Assembly: GCF_027925245.1 (NCBI RefSeq)
Contig: NZ_BSDP01000001.1
Location: 1,798,001 to 1,862,000, forward strand
DNA length: 64,000 bases
Direction of reading: 5' to 3'
DNA from: Agromyces rhizosphaerae
Lineage (GTDB): Bacteria; Actinomycetota; Actinomycetes; Actinomycetales; Microbacteriaceae
This document shows positions 41,841 to 50,831 of this stretch, piece by piece (the first letter of the stretch is position 1; each line of letters opens with the position of its first letter). The position numbers were made by a program, and so were the translations under genes. The notes under the pieces are model-generated. The model did not search any database. It was not told where the DNA came from and saw nothing but the letters and a program-made list of their open reading frames with translations.

Positions 41841-44200
41841 TGGCAGCAGGCAGGGATCGCGACGAGGACGACGTCGCCGGGGGTGCGGACTGGCTGATGG
41901 GCCAGCTCGGCGGCGACGCGTCCGAGCCGGACGAGCCCGAGGCGGAGGCGTTCGGCGACGAGGGGGCGACGGATGCCCCTGGGTCGGCCGAGTCCCCGGA
42001 CGAGCCGGCGGCCGAGGAGCCGAAGGCCCGCATCGACTGGGAGCCGCCGCCCCCGCCCGCCGCGGAGGAGGTCGACGACTGGTTCTCGGTCGCACCATCG
42101 CCGAAGCGCCGCGGTTCGACGCCGGAACCGGCCGAGGCGCCGGCCGCGCCGGCGGAGGAGTCCAATTCGCCCGCCGAGGAGCCTGATGCGCCTGCCGAGG
42201 CGCCCGTCGCGGAGCCTGCCGCCGAGCCCGCAACGCCGATCGCTCCGCCTGCTCCGTCCGTCGCCGAGTCCGCCCCGAAGGCCGAGCCCGCCCCGGAGGC
42301 CGAGCCCGCGAAGCCCGAGGCCGATGCGCCCGACGACCTGGACGACGCCATGCGCGCGGCGCTCTGGTCGATGATCCCGCAGGACGAACAGGCGCCACCG
42401 CAGGCGCCCGTTCCACCGCCCGCGGCGGCCGCCCCGCCCGTGCCGCCCCCGCCGCCGGGCCCTCCGGTGCCTCCCGTGGCACCTCCCGCGCCTCCGGCCG
42501 CGCCGCCCGCCGAGCCGGGTGCGTCGTTCGCACGCCCGGCCGAGGAGGCGCCCGAGGCCGGGGACGACGGGCTCGTCTGGTCGATCTTCGACGAGGAGCA
42601 CCCGACCGCCGTCGCCCGTCGCCGGGAGACCGGCGAGGTCCCCCGGCTGCCGGTCGAGCCCGAGCCCGAGCCGGAGCCCGAGCCCGATGACACGGCGGTG
42701 TACCCGCCGGGCATGGTCGGCGGCGGGACCGAACCCCCCGCGCCGGATCCCTTCGCCTCCCTGACCGCCGGGGGCGCCGCGGGTGCGAGCGCATTCGCGT
42801 GGAACCTCGAGCCCGACCCGAACGCCGCCGATCCCCTCGCGCCGCCGCGCAGGCCGTCGTGGCGACGGCCCGACACCGCGGGCGTCGACGACGCCGGTGC
42901 GGCCGGCGACGACCGCAGCGCCGACACGGACGGCGCGACCGGGGCGAGCCGGGGCACCGAGTCCGACCAGGGCGACTCGACCGCATCGGGGTCGGCCTGG
43001 GCGGCGGGCAGCGCGTTCGGCGCGGCAGCTGCCGGTGCCGGCGCGGCGGGTGCATCCGCTCCCTCCGAGGGCATCTGGAGCCTGATGGGCTCCGGCGCGA
43101 CGCCTCCCGACGACCGCGGCGGCACGACCGGCGGCGCGTTCGACATGCCGGACCCGTTCGGCCGGCCCGATCCGTTCGACTCGGGCGATCCGTTCGCCGC
43201 GGACGCGCCCCGGGCGGGCTCCTCCATGTCGCAGGCGCGCCCGGGCCACGAGGGCTTCACCGCCGACCCGTTCGGCGAGGACGTCGGCGGGACCCCGTTG
43301 ACGCCGCCGGCCGAGCGCAGCGACCCGTTCGCCGAGCTGTTCGGGGGCCTCGGCGACGAGCCGGCCCCGCCGGCGCACACGTGGGATCGCGCGGAGTTCG
43401 CCGACGACACCGCACACGTGCCGGGCGTCGCGCCCATCGGCATGCCGCCCACCGCCGCCGACGAGGAGAACGCGACCCGGCTGCTGCCCCTCGCCGGGTT
43501 CATGGCCGCGCAGGGCGGCCAGGGCGCGGGCGCGCCGACCGCCGTGCTGTCCCGCGCAGGCGACGATGCACCGCCGCCGGGGGCGCCGTCGTCGCGGGGT
43601 CCCGAGGGCACGGGTGCCGGCGGCTCGGGAAGCGGCGGCTCGACCCGCACGCTGCTGTGGATCGCCGGAGGCCTGGTCGCGGCGATCGCGCTGATCGGGC
43701 TGTTCTTCCTGGGCACGCAGCTCGGCGGCACCGTCGTGACCGCCACGACCCCGACGCCCACGCCCACGCCGACCCCCACGCCGACGCCCACGATCATCGC
43801 GGGCCCCGCCTCCGCGCAGGCGCCCGGCACCCACGCGTGGGACACGCTCTTCGGCACCGAGTGCATCGACCCGTTCGACTCGCCCTGGGCCGAGGAGTTC
43901 ACGGTCGTCGACTGCGCGACCCCGCACGCCGCGCAACTCGTGTTCCGCGGCACGCTCGGCGAGATCGGCGATCCCTTCCCCGGCGAGGCCGAACTCGCCG
44001 CCTCGATGGGCGAGCGCTGCACCGAGCCGGGACTCGTCGACCTCGCGACGGTCGCCGACATCGACGACCTGCAGGTGCAGGCGTCGTTCCCGGTCACGGC
44101 CGAGCAGTGGGACGAGGGCCAGCGGGCCTACTACTGCTTCGTCGACCGCGCCGGCGGCGAGCCGCTCACGGGCAGCATCGCGGGCCCCGGCCCGAGCTGA
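41840..44200 (+). CDS. Large Pro/Ala/Glu-rich membrane protein with extracellular septum-formation-like domain
   Basis: A 786-residue protein. Residues 1-600 are acidic, low-complexity and Pro/Ala-rich, with poly-Pro runs (about 190-220) and repeats such as DPFG and PEPE. One helix, LLWIAGGLVAAIALIGLFFLG (about 606-626), leads to a TP dipeptide repeat (about 637-650) and a C-terminal domain with four Cys, CIDPFDSPW, VVDCATPHAAQLVF and FVDRAGG, as in the Septum_form family. The N-terminus is probably cytoplasmic and the domain outside. It is coupled to pyrE by TGATG. The function is unproven. Confidence 0.85.
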   Translation: MAAGRDRDEDDVAGGADWLMGQLGGDASEPDEPEAEAFGDEGATDAPGSAESPDEPAAEEPKARIDWEPPPPPAAEEVDDWFSVAPSPKRRGSTPEPAEAPAAPAEESNSPAEEPDAPAEAPVAEPAAEPATPIAPPAPSVAESAPKAEPAPEAEPAKPEADAPDDLDDAMRAALWSMIPQDEQAPPQAPVPPPAAAAPPVPPPPPGPPVPPVAPPAPPAAPPAEPGASFARPAEEAPEAGDDGLVWSIFDEEHPTAVARRRETGEVPRLPVEPEPEPEPEPDDTAVYPPGMVGGGTEPPAPDPFASLTAGGAAGASAFAWNLEPDPNAADPLAPPRRPSWRRPDTAGVDDAGAAGDDRSADTDGATGASRGTESDQGDSTASGSAWAAGSAFGAAAAGAGAAGASAPSEGIWSLMGSGATPPDDRGGTTGGAFDMPDPFGRPDPFDSGDPFAADAPRAGSSMSQARPGHEGFTADPFGEDVGGTPLTPPAERSDPFAELFGGLGDEPAPPAHTWDRAEFADDTAHVPGVAPIGMPPTAADEENATRLLPLAGFMAAQGGQGAGAPTAVLSRAGDDAPPPGAPSSRGPEGTGAGGSGSGGSTRTLLWIAGGLVAAIALIGLFFLGTQLGGTVVTATTPTPTPTPTPTPTPTIIAGPASAQAPGTHAWDTLFGTECIDPFDSPWAEEFTVVDCATPHAAQLVFRGTLGEIGDPFPGEAELAASMGERCTEPGLVDLATVADIDDLQVQASFPVTAEQWDEGQRAYYCFVDRAGGEPLTGSIAGPGPS

Positions 44201-44277
44201 TCGCGCCGACGCGCTGAGACGCCGGCCCCGGTGGCGCGGCCCGATGCCGGGGCTCGCGGCCACGCGGCATCCGCCCG

Positions 44278-45810
44278 TCAGTGCCCGGCGCCGAGGCGCC
44301 CCGTGAGCCGCTCGCGCATCTTGACGCTGGCGTCGTTGAGGCCGACGAGTTCGACGGATGCCCCGTGCGCCTCGTACTTCGTCACGATGGCGTCGATCGC
44401 GGCGACCGTCGACGCGTCCCAGATGTGCGACGACGACAGGTCGATGACGACGCGCGACGGGTCGTCGGCGTACTCGAACTGCGTGGTGAGGTCGTTCGAC
44501 GAGGCGAAGAACAGCTCGCCGGTCACGGTGTAGTGCACGATCTCGCCCTCGTCGTCCTCGCCGACCTTCCGGCCCACCGAGGTGAAGTGCGCGACGCGGC
44601 GCGCGAACAGCACCATCGCGATGACCACGCCGATGATGACGCCGATCGCGAGATTGTGCGTGACGACGACGATCGCGACCGTCGAGACCATGACGATCGT
44701 CTCGCTCAGGGGCATCCGCCGCAGGGTCGCCGGGTGGATCGAGTGCCAGTCGAAGGTCGCGACCGAGACCATGATCATGACGGCGACGAGCGCGGCCATC
44801 GGGATCAGCCCGACGATGTCGCCGAGGGCGACCACGAGGATCAGCAGGAACACGCCCGCGAGGAACGTCGAGATGCGCGTGCGCGCCCCCGAGACCTTCA
44901 CGTTGATCATGGTCTGGCCGATCATGGCGCAGCCGCCCATTCCGCCGAAGAGGCCCGAGAGGATGTTCGCGGCGCCCTGGCCGAGCGACTCGCGGGTCTT
45001 GCGCGAGTGGGTGTCGGTGATCTCGTCGACGAGCTTCGCGGTCATGAGCGACTCGAGCAGGCCCACGAGGGCCATCGCGAGCGCGAACGGCGCGATGATC
45101 GTGAACGTCTCCCAGGTGAACGGCACGTTCGGGATGAACAGCTCGGGCAGGCTCTTCGGCAGCTCGCCCTGGTCGGCGACGTTCGGCACGCTCCAGCCCA
45201 TGACGAGCACGATGCCGGTGATGATCACGATCGCCACGAGCGGCGCCGGCACGATCTTCGTCAGCCGAGGCAGCAGCACGATGATGATGATGCCCGCCGC
45301 GACGAGCGGGTAGACCAGCGCCGGCACGCCGAGGAGGTGCGGCAGCTGCGCCATGAAGATGAGGATCGCGAGCGCGTTGACGAACCCGACCATGACGCTG
45401 CGCGGGATGAACCGCATGAGCTTGGCCACGCCGAGCGCGCCGAGCACGAGCTGGAAGATGCCCGCCAGGATCACCGTCGCGATGAAGTACTCCATGCCGT
45501 AGTCGCGGGCGACCGGGGCGATGACGAGCGCGACCGCGCCCGTGGCCGCGGTGATCATGGCCGGCCGGCCGCCGAGGAACGCGATCGACACCGCCATCAC
45601 GAACGACGAGAACAGGCCGACCCGCGGGTCGACGCCCGCGATGATCGAGAACGAGATGGCCTCGGGGATGAGCGCGAGCGCGACGACGAGGCCCGCGAGC
45701 ACCTCCTTGGTGAGGATCCGCGGCGAGCGCAGCGCCTCCATGACGGAGGGGCGCGCGCGGTAGCGCTCGCGCTCGGCGGCGCGGTCGACGGTGGCGATGC
45801 TGGAGGTCAT
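44278..45810 (-). CDS. SulP-family anion permease with STAS domain
   Basis: A 510-residue transporter with about ten to twelve membrane helices and a C-terminal STAS domain (about 400-510; VVIDLSSSHIWDASTVAAIDAI). LAGLVVALALIPEAISFSIIAGVDPRVGLF is the SulP N-terminal signature. It may carry sulfate, bicarbonate or another anion by symport. A TATGGT -10 box at 45921-45926 (reverse strand) leaves a leader of about 100 nt. The gene is monocistronic. Confidence 0.92.
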   Translation of the reverse strand: MTSSIATVDRAAERERYRARPSVMEALRSPRILTKEVLAGLVVALALIPEAISFSIIAGVDPRVGLFSSFVMAVSIAFLGGRPAMITAATGAVALVIAPVARDYGMEYFIATVILAGIFQLVLGALGVAKLMRFIPRSVMVGFVNALAILIFMAQLPHLLGVPALVYPLVAAGIIIIVLLPRLTKIVPAPLVAIVIITGIVLVMGWSVPNVADQGELPKSLPELFIPNVPFTWETFTIIAPFALAMALVGLLESLMTAKLVDEITDTHSRKTRESLGQGAANILSGLFGGMGGCAMIGQTMINVKVSGARTRISTFLAGVFLLILVVALGDIVGLIPMAALVAVMIMVSVATFDWHSIHPATLRRMPLSETIVMVSTVAIVVVTHNLAIGVIIGVVIAMVLFARRVAHFTSVGRKVGEDDEGEIVHYTVTGELFFASSNDLTTQFEYADDPSRVVIDLSSSHIWDASTVAAIDAIVTKYEAHGASVELVGLNDASVKMRERLTGRLGAGH

Positions 45811-46011
45811 TCGGGGGCTCCGAGGGTCGTGTGACGATCGGTGCGCCCCATCGCGCACGCGGGAACAGCCGGTTGTTCGGCGAAAAGGGGGAGGCTCCGG
45901 CGGATCGCGCCGGTCATGACACCATACCCGACCGCCTCCGTGCTCCCCGCCTCGGTGCTCCCCGGATCGGGCGTGGCCCGCGGTTAGGCTGGCGCGCAGG
46001 GAGGGGTGCGC
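45811..46011. other. Divergent promoter region, SulP / ribokinase genes
   Basis: This 201-nt region has TATGGT (45921-45926, reverse) for the transporter and TAGGCT (45985-45990, forward) before a GGGAGG ribosome site for the ribokinase gene. No operator palindrome is evident. Confidence 0.5.
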
Positions 46012-46956
46012 GTGGCAGCTGCAGCTCGGGCCGGATCCGTGGTCGTCTTCGGCTCGCTCAACGTCGACTCGACGAGCTACGTCGACCGCTTCCCGCTGCC
46101 CGGCGAGACGCTCGCGAGCACGGGGTTCGCGACCGCGCTCGGCGGCAAGGGCACGAACCAGGCGGTCGCGGCGCATCGGTCGGGTGCGGCGGTGCGCCTG
46201 GTCGCGAGGGTGGGGGCGGATGCCTCCGGCGACTTCGCCCTCGCCGAGCTCGCGCGCCACGGGCTCGACGTCGCCTCGATCGCCGCGGTGCCCGACGCCC
46301 CGACCGGCGTCGCGCAGATCACCGTCGACGCGTCGGGCGAGAACACGATCGTCATCACCGCGGGCGCGAACGCCGCCCTCACGCCCGAGCTGGTCGTGGA
46401 GCGGCACGACGACATCGCCGCCGCCGACCTCGTACTGACGCAGGGCGAGGTGCCCGCGCCGACCATCGAGCGGCTCGCGGCCGCGTGCGCCCGGTTCGGC
46501 ACGCGCTTCGTGCTGAACCTCGCGCCGCCGATCGACGTGTCGCGCGGCGCACTCGCCGAGTGCGACCCGCTCGTGGTGAACGAGCACGAGGCGCGGTCGG
46601 TGGGCATCGCGCCGGAGGGCGCCGGGTCCGCCGACGACTGGTGGGGCGCGGCCGAGGCCGCGGTGGGCCGGGTCGCGCGCTCGGTGGTCGTCACGCTCGG
46701 CGCCGAGGGTGCGGTGGGCGCCGCCCCCGGCGTATCCGTCGCCTGTGCCGCCCCCGAGGTCGACGCCGTCGACACGACGGGTGCCGGCGACGGGTTCACC
46801 GGCACGCTCGCCGCGTTCCTCGCGGGCGGCGCCGAGCTCGACGAGGCCGTCGTGGCAGCGGTCGCGGCCGGCGGGCTCGCGGTGCAGCGCCGAGGCACGA
46901 CCGACTCGTACGCGAGCCGCGACGAGATCCTGCAGGCGATGGAGGACGACGCATGA
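46012..46956 (+). CDS. Ribokinase-like PfkB-family carbohydrate kinase
   Basis: A 314-residue PfkB kinase with GSLNVDSTSYVDRFPLPGET (sugar binding), GGKGTNQAVAAHR, and the anion-hole/catalytic motif DTTGAGDGFTG near the C-terminus. GTG 46012 is placed best behind GGGAGG; GTG 46006 is the alternative. It overlaps the nucleoside hydrolase gene by ATGA. The pair should convert a nucleoside to base plus ribose and then phosphorylate the ribose. Confidence 0.9.
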   Translation: MAAAARAGSVVVFGSLNVDSTSYVDRFPLPGETLASTGFATALGGKGTNQAVAAHRSGAAVRLVARVGADASGDFALAELARHGLDVASIAAVPDAPTGVAQITVDASGENTIVITAGANAALTPELVVERHDDIAAADLVLTQGEVPAPTIERLAAACARFGTRFVLNLAPPIDVSRGALAECDPLVVNEHEARSVGIAPEGAGSADDWWGAAEAAVGRVARSVVVTLGAEGAVGAAPGVSVACAAPEVDAVDTTGAGDGFTGTLAAFLAGGAELDEAVVAAVAAGGLAVQRRGTTDSYASRDEILQAMEDDA

Positions 46957-47888
46957 CCGATCCGATCCCGCTGATCCTCGACTGCGACCCGGGGCACGAC
47001 GACGTGTTCGCGCTCTGGCTCGCCGCCGCGAGCCCCGCGGTCGACCTGCGCGCGATCACGACGGTCGGGGGCAACGTGCCGCTCGAGTTCACGTCGATGA
47101 ACGCGCGCATCGCGTGCACGGTCGCGGGCGTCGAGGTGCCGGTCGCGGCAGGGGCATCCGGCCCGCTCGTGAAGGTGCTGCAGACGGCGGAGTGGATCCA
47201 CGGGGCGAACGGGCTCGGCGGCCCCGAGCTGCCCGAGCCGACGGTGCCGCTCGACGACCGCGACGCGACGACGCTGATGGCCGACGTGCTGGCCGAGGCA
47301 TCCGAGCCCGTGGCGATCGTCGCGACCGGGCCGCTCACGAACGTGGCCGTCTTCCTGCGCGATCGCCCCGAGCTGGTCGACCGCGTGCGCGAGGTGGTCT
47401 GGATGGGCGGGTCCACCGAGCGCGGCAACGTCACGCCCTACGCCGAGTTCAACGCCTGGGTGGACCCCGACGCGGTCGCGATCGTGCTGGGCAGCGGCGT
47501 GAAGTTCACGATGGTGGGGCTGAACACCACCCACCGCGCGCTCGTCACGAGCGAGGTGCAGGCGCGCATCGCCACGGTCGGCAACCGCACCGCCGGGTTC
47601 GCCGACGAACTGCTCGACTACTTCTGCCACACCAACGCCGAGGTGTTCGGCCTGCCCGACGGGCCGCTGCACGACCCGGTGGCGGTGGCGGTGCTCACCG
47701 ACCCGGGCTGCATCACGACCGTGCACACGCGACTCGACGTCGAGCTCGCCGGCACCGAGACGAGCGGCGCGACCGTGGTCGACTTCGACGGCATGCTCGC
47801 GCGCGAGCCGAACGCCCACGTGGCGGTCGACATCGACGTGCCCCGCTTCTGGAACGGCGTCGTCGACGCGGTCGCCCGCCTGGCCTAG
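46953..47888 (+). CDS. Inosine/uridine-preferring nucleoside hydrolase
   Basis: A 311-residue enzyme with the Ca2+-binding N-terminus DCDPGHDDVFAL, the motif VATGPLTNVAVFLRD, NAWVDPDA and the C-terminal GPLHDPVAV. It cleaves the N-glycosidic bond of ribonucleosides, freeing the base. Pyrimidine bases released this way could feed the cluster at 25.9-36.2 kb (inference). It is coupled to the ribokinase. Confidence 0.93.
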   Translation: MTDPIPLILDCDPGHDDVFALWLAAASPAVDLRAITTVGGNVPLEFTSMNARIACTVAGVEVPVAAGASGPLVKVLQTAEWIHGANGLGGPELPEPTVPLDDRDATTLMADVLAEASEPVAIVATGPLTNVAVFLRDRPELVDRVREVVWMGGSTERGNVTPYAEFNAWVDPDAVAIVLGSGVKFTMVGLNTTHRALVTSEVQARIATVGNRTAGFADELLDYFCHTNAEVFGLPDGPLHDPVAVAVLTDPGCITTVHTRLDVELAGTETSGATVVDFDGMLAREPNAHVAVDIDVPRFWNGVVDAVARLA

Positions 47889-47898
47889 GAGGGCGCTC

Positions 47899-48696
47899 CT
47901 ACAGCTCGGTCTCGACGGGCTCGGATGCGACGAGCTCGTGCACCCCGTCGATGACCTCCGACGGGCGGAACGGGAACTTGTCGATCTCGCTCTGGTCGCT
48001 GATGCCGGTCATCACGAGGATCGTGTGCAGCCCCGCCTCGATGCCCGCGACGATGTCGGTGTCCATGCGGTCGCCGATCATCGCGGTGTTCTCCGAGTGC
48101 GCGCCGATCTTATTCAGCGCCGACCGGAACATCATCGGGTTCGGCTTGCCGACCACGTAGGGCTCGCGCCCGGTCGCCTTGGTGATCATCGCGGCGATCG
48201 CGCCGGTCGCGGGCAGCGGGCCCTCGGCGCTCGGGCCGGTGGCGTCCGGGTTGGTGACGATGAACCGCGAGCCCGTGCCGATGAAGCGGATCGCCTTCGT
48301 GATCGCGTCGAACGAGTAGTTGCGCGTCTCGCCGACGACCACGAAGTCGGGGTCCGACTCGGTCATGATGTAGCCCGCCTCGTGCAGCGCGGTCAGGATG
48401 CCCGCCTCGCCGATCACGAACGCGGTGCCGCCCGGCTGCTGCTGCTTCAGGAAGTCGGCGGTCGCGAGCGCCGAGGTCCAGATCGACTCCTCGGGAACGT
48501 CGAGTCCCGACCGCCGCAGGCGGGCCGACAGGTCGCGCGCCGTGAAGATCGAGTTGTTCGTCAGCACCAGGAAGGGGGTGCCGGTGTCACGCCACTGCTG
48601 CAGCAGCTCGGCCGCGCCGGGCAATGCGTGGTTCTCGTGCACGAGCACGCCGTCCATGTCGGTCAGCCAGCACTCGACCTCGTCACGTCGTCCCAT
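47899..48696 (-). CDS. HAD-superfamily class IIA phosphatase (NagD-like)
   Basis: A 265-residue enzyme. HAD motifs are WLTDMDGVL (nucleophile Asp), VLTNNS, GKPNPMMF (Lys) and MIGDRMDTDIVAG. It would dephosphorylate a nucleotide or sugar phosphate. TAGTCT ends 6 nt before the ATG, so the mRNA is probably leaderless. Its stop lies 10 nt from the nucleoside hydrolase stop; the two genes converge. Confidence 0.9.
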   Translation of the reverse strand: MGRRDEVECWLTDMDGVLVHENHALPGAAELLQQWRDTGTPFLVLTNNSIFTARDLSARLRRSGLDVPEESIWTSALATADFLKQQQPGGTAFVIGEAGILTALHEAGYIMTESDPDFVVVGETRNYSFDAITKAIRFIGTGSRFIVTNPDATGPSAEGPLPATGAIAAMITKATGREPYVVGKPNPMMFRSALNKIGAHSENTAMIGDRMDTDIVAGIEAGLHTILVMTGISDQSEIDKFPFRPSEVIDGVHELVASEPVETEL

Positions 48697-48702
48697 GTGA
48701 TC

Positions 48703-48708
48703 AGACTA
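48703..48708 (-). promoter_or_regulatory. -10 box (TAGTCT) of HAD phosphatase gene
   Basis: TAGTCT lies 6 nt upstream of the ATG, without a ribosome site. Confidence 0.5.
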
Positions 48709-48790
48709 GGGCTGCCGGCTGAGGGGGACATGCACGGATGCCACGGGGTCGCCGTGCCCCGATCGCGAGCGTGCGGCGGATTCGGCCGGG

Positions 48791-49123
48791 TCAGTTCAGC
48801 CGCTCCTCCCAGTCGTCCGGCACGTTGCCCGCCGGGCCGGGGCACGCCTGCTCCAGGGGCCGCGAGAACGGCGGCGACAGCGGAACGGGCCTGGCCGGCG
48901 CGTCGAGCTCGAAGTCCCAGAACCAGTCCTCGTCGGGCTCGAAGGTCGTCATGACCGGATGCCCGTGGGTCGCCGCGTGCTCGCGCGCGTGCCGTGCGGG
49001 CGACGAGTCGCAGCATCCGATGTGCCCGCACGCGACGCAGCGGCGCAGGTGCCACCACCATCCGCCGGCCTCGATGCAGGAGGCGCAGACGGTGCCCTGC
49101 GGCGGCTGCGCGAGCTCGGTCAT
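48791..49123 (-). CDS. UBP-type zinc-finger protein
   Basis: A 110-residue protein whose first 65 residues hold the ubiquitin-hydrolase-type zinc finger ligands: CASC, CVACGHIGCC, then His in HAREHAATHGHPVMTTF. The tail (DWFWDFELD and a Pro-rich end) is family-like. Bacterial members lack ubiquitin and their role is unknown. It overlaps the reductase-like gene by ATGA and so probably works with it. Confidence 0.87.
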   Translation of the reverse strand: MTELAQPPQGTVCASCIEAGGWWWHLRRCVACGHIGCCDSSPARHAREHAATHGHPVMTTFEPDEDWFWDFELDAPARPVPLSPPFSRPLEQACPGPAGNVPDDWEERLN

Positions 49124-50778
49124 GCCGGCACCTCCATCGCCGCGAGCGCCCGGTGCACGGATGCCACGGCGCTGGAGCCCTCGCCGACGGCGGCCGCGAC
49201 GCGCTTCATCGAGCCGCGCCGCACGTCGCCCGCGGCGAACACCCCTGGGATCGACGTCTCGAACGGCAGTGGCATGCGGCCGATCGCCTGCCACTCGTCG
49301 CCGAGGCCGAGCACGTCGGCACCGGTGAGCACGAACCCGTGGTCGTCGCGGTCGACGTCGGCGAGCCAGCCGGTCGACGGCTCGGCGCCGATGAAGCAGA
49401 ACAGCTGGCTGCAGGCGACGCGCTCCACAGAGGCATCCGCCCCGCCCGTCGCCCGGAGGCCGACCCCCTCGATCGCGCCCTCGCCGTACAGCTCGCCGAC
49501 CTCGGTGCCGGTGCGCACCTCGATGCGCGGGTCCTCGCGGATGCGGTCGACGAGGTAGCTCGACATTCGCGCCCCGATGTCGTCGTTGCGCACGACCAGG
49601 TGCACGCGGCAGCCGCTCGCCGCCAGCGCGAGCGCGGCCTGCCCGGCGGAGTTCGCCCCGCCCACGACGACCACGTCGCGCCCCGCGGCCTGACGGATCT
49701 CGAGCGCCGTGGCGGCGTACGAGATGCCCGCGCCCTCGAACTCGGCCCAGCGGGGCAGGGCGAGCGTGCGGTACGAGACGCCGGTCGCGACGATCACGGA
49801 ACGCGCGTCGACGGTCGTGCCGTCCGCGAGCACGAGCCGCAGCGGGCCGCCGTCGTGCTCGAGCCGCACGCCCTCGCACGGCGCGACGACCTGCACGCCG
49901 AACTTGAACGCCTGCAGCGACGCCTGCGCGGTGAGCGCGTCGCCGCTCACGCCGAACGGGAAGCCGAGGTAGTTCTCGATGCGCGACGTCGACGCCGACT
50001 GCCCGCCGGGCGCGACCGAGTCGAGCAGCACGGTGCGCAGGCCCTCGGATGCCCCGTAGATCGCGGCGGCCAACCCGGCGGGGCCCGCGCCGACGACGGC
50101 CAGGTCGACCGCGACGTCGTCGTCGGCCGTGTACGCGAGGCCGAGCAGCTCGGCCACCTGCCCGGGCGTCGCGTTGCGCAGGTACTCGCCCTGCACGATC
50201 GCGATGGGCAGGTCGTCGGGAGTGAGGTGGTGCACGTTCAGGTAGTCGGCCGGCACGTCGTCGGGATCGACCCAGGTGTGCACGAGCTCGAGCCGCTCGA
50301 CGTACCGGCGCAGGGCGTGGCCCTCGACGGTGCGGTCGGATGCCACGATCTTCAGCGTCCATGCGGCGGGGCCCGAGCGCAGCTGCTCGCGCCTGGCCCA
50401 CAGCGCCCGCAGCATGAGGTCGCACAGCTCGTCGTCCTCCGCCATGAGGCGGGTGAGCGCGGCGTGGTCGATGCGGTGCACCGTGCCCGCCTCGGAGACG
50501 CGTGCGGTCAGGAACGCGCGCTGCCCGTTGAGCAGCCCGAGCTCGCCGACGAACCCGCGCGGCCCCACGGTCGCGATCGTCGCCTCGCCCGCCCACGGCA
50601 GCGCGTCGCGCACGACGTCGACGGCTCCGCGCTCGACGAGCACCAGGTCGTACCAGCGCTCGCCGGTGTGGAACAGCACCTCACCCGGCTCGGTCTCCAC
50701 GGCGACGCCGTATCGGGTCAGCCGCTCCCACTGCGCGTCCGTCAGCTGGGGCATGGCCGTCGTGTGCTCGGCTCCCAT
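49120..50778 (-). CDS. Cyclic-nucleotide-binding / thioredoxin-reductase-like fusion flavoprotein without redox CxxC
   Basis: A 552-residue protein in three parts. Residues 1-130 are a cyclic-nucleotide-binding beta-roll (GEVLFHTGERWYDLVLVERGAV, GELGLLNGQRAF). Residues 135-215 resemble a thioredoxin-like linker without Cys. Residues 220-552 are a TrxR-like FAD/NAD(P) module (VVGAGPAGLAAAIYG, APGGQSASTSRIENYLGFP, VVGGANSAGQAA, GVFAAGDVRRGSMKRVAAAVGEGS). Where thioredoxin reductase has CxxC, this protein reads GISYAATALE. It cannot reduce thioredoxin in the usual way. It is coupled to a zinc-finger gene. Confidence 0.88.
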   Translation of the reverse strand: MGAEHTTAMPQLTDAQWERLTRYGVAVETEPGEVLFHTGERWYDLVLVERGAVDVVRDALPWAGEATIATVGPRGFVGELGLLNGQRAFLTARVSEAGTVHRIDHAALTRLMAEDDELCDLMLRALWARREQLRSGPAAWTLKIVASDRTVEGHALRRYVERLELVHTWVDPDDVPADYLNVHHLTPDDLPIAIVQGEYLRNATPGQVAELLGLAYTADDDVAVDLAVVGAGPAGLAAAIYGASEGLRTVLLDSVAPGGQSASTSRIENYLGFPFGVSGDALTAQASLQAFKFGVQVVAPCEGVRLEHDGGPLRLVLADGTTVDARSVIVATGVSYRTLALPRWAEFEGAGISYAATALEIRQAAGRDVVVVGGANSAGQAALALAASGCRVHLVVRNDDIGARMSSYLVDRIREDPRIEVRTGTEVGELYGEGAIEGVGLRATGGADASVERVACSQLFCFIGAEPSTGWLADVDRDDHGFVLTGADVLGLGDEWQAIGRMPLPFETSIPGVFAAGDVRRGSMKRVAAAVGEGSSAVASVHRALAAMEVPA

Positions 50779-50831
50779 GCCCCCATCGTGCATCACGTCG
50801 GGCGCGGCGGGAAGGGGCGGGGCCGGTCGGG

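Noticed and set aside
43750-43795. CCCACGCCGA-like tandem repeat as a mobile element or VNTR
   Set aside because: It simply encodes the Thr-Pro stalk of the membrane protein, in frame. Repeat-number variation is possible, but it is not a separate element.
41689-44097. 802-codon Ser/Gly/Ala-rich reverse frame
   Set aside because: It mirrors the low-complexity gene at 41840. Its apparent repeats are only the complement of Pro/Glu repeats.
45811-45930. Riboswitch in the leader of the SulP transporter
   Set aside because: The leader is about 100 nt, but I could not match it to any known sulfur or SAM riboswitch core.
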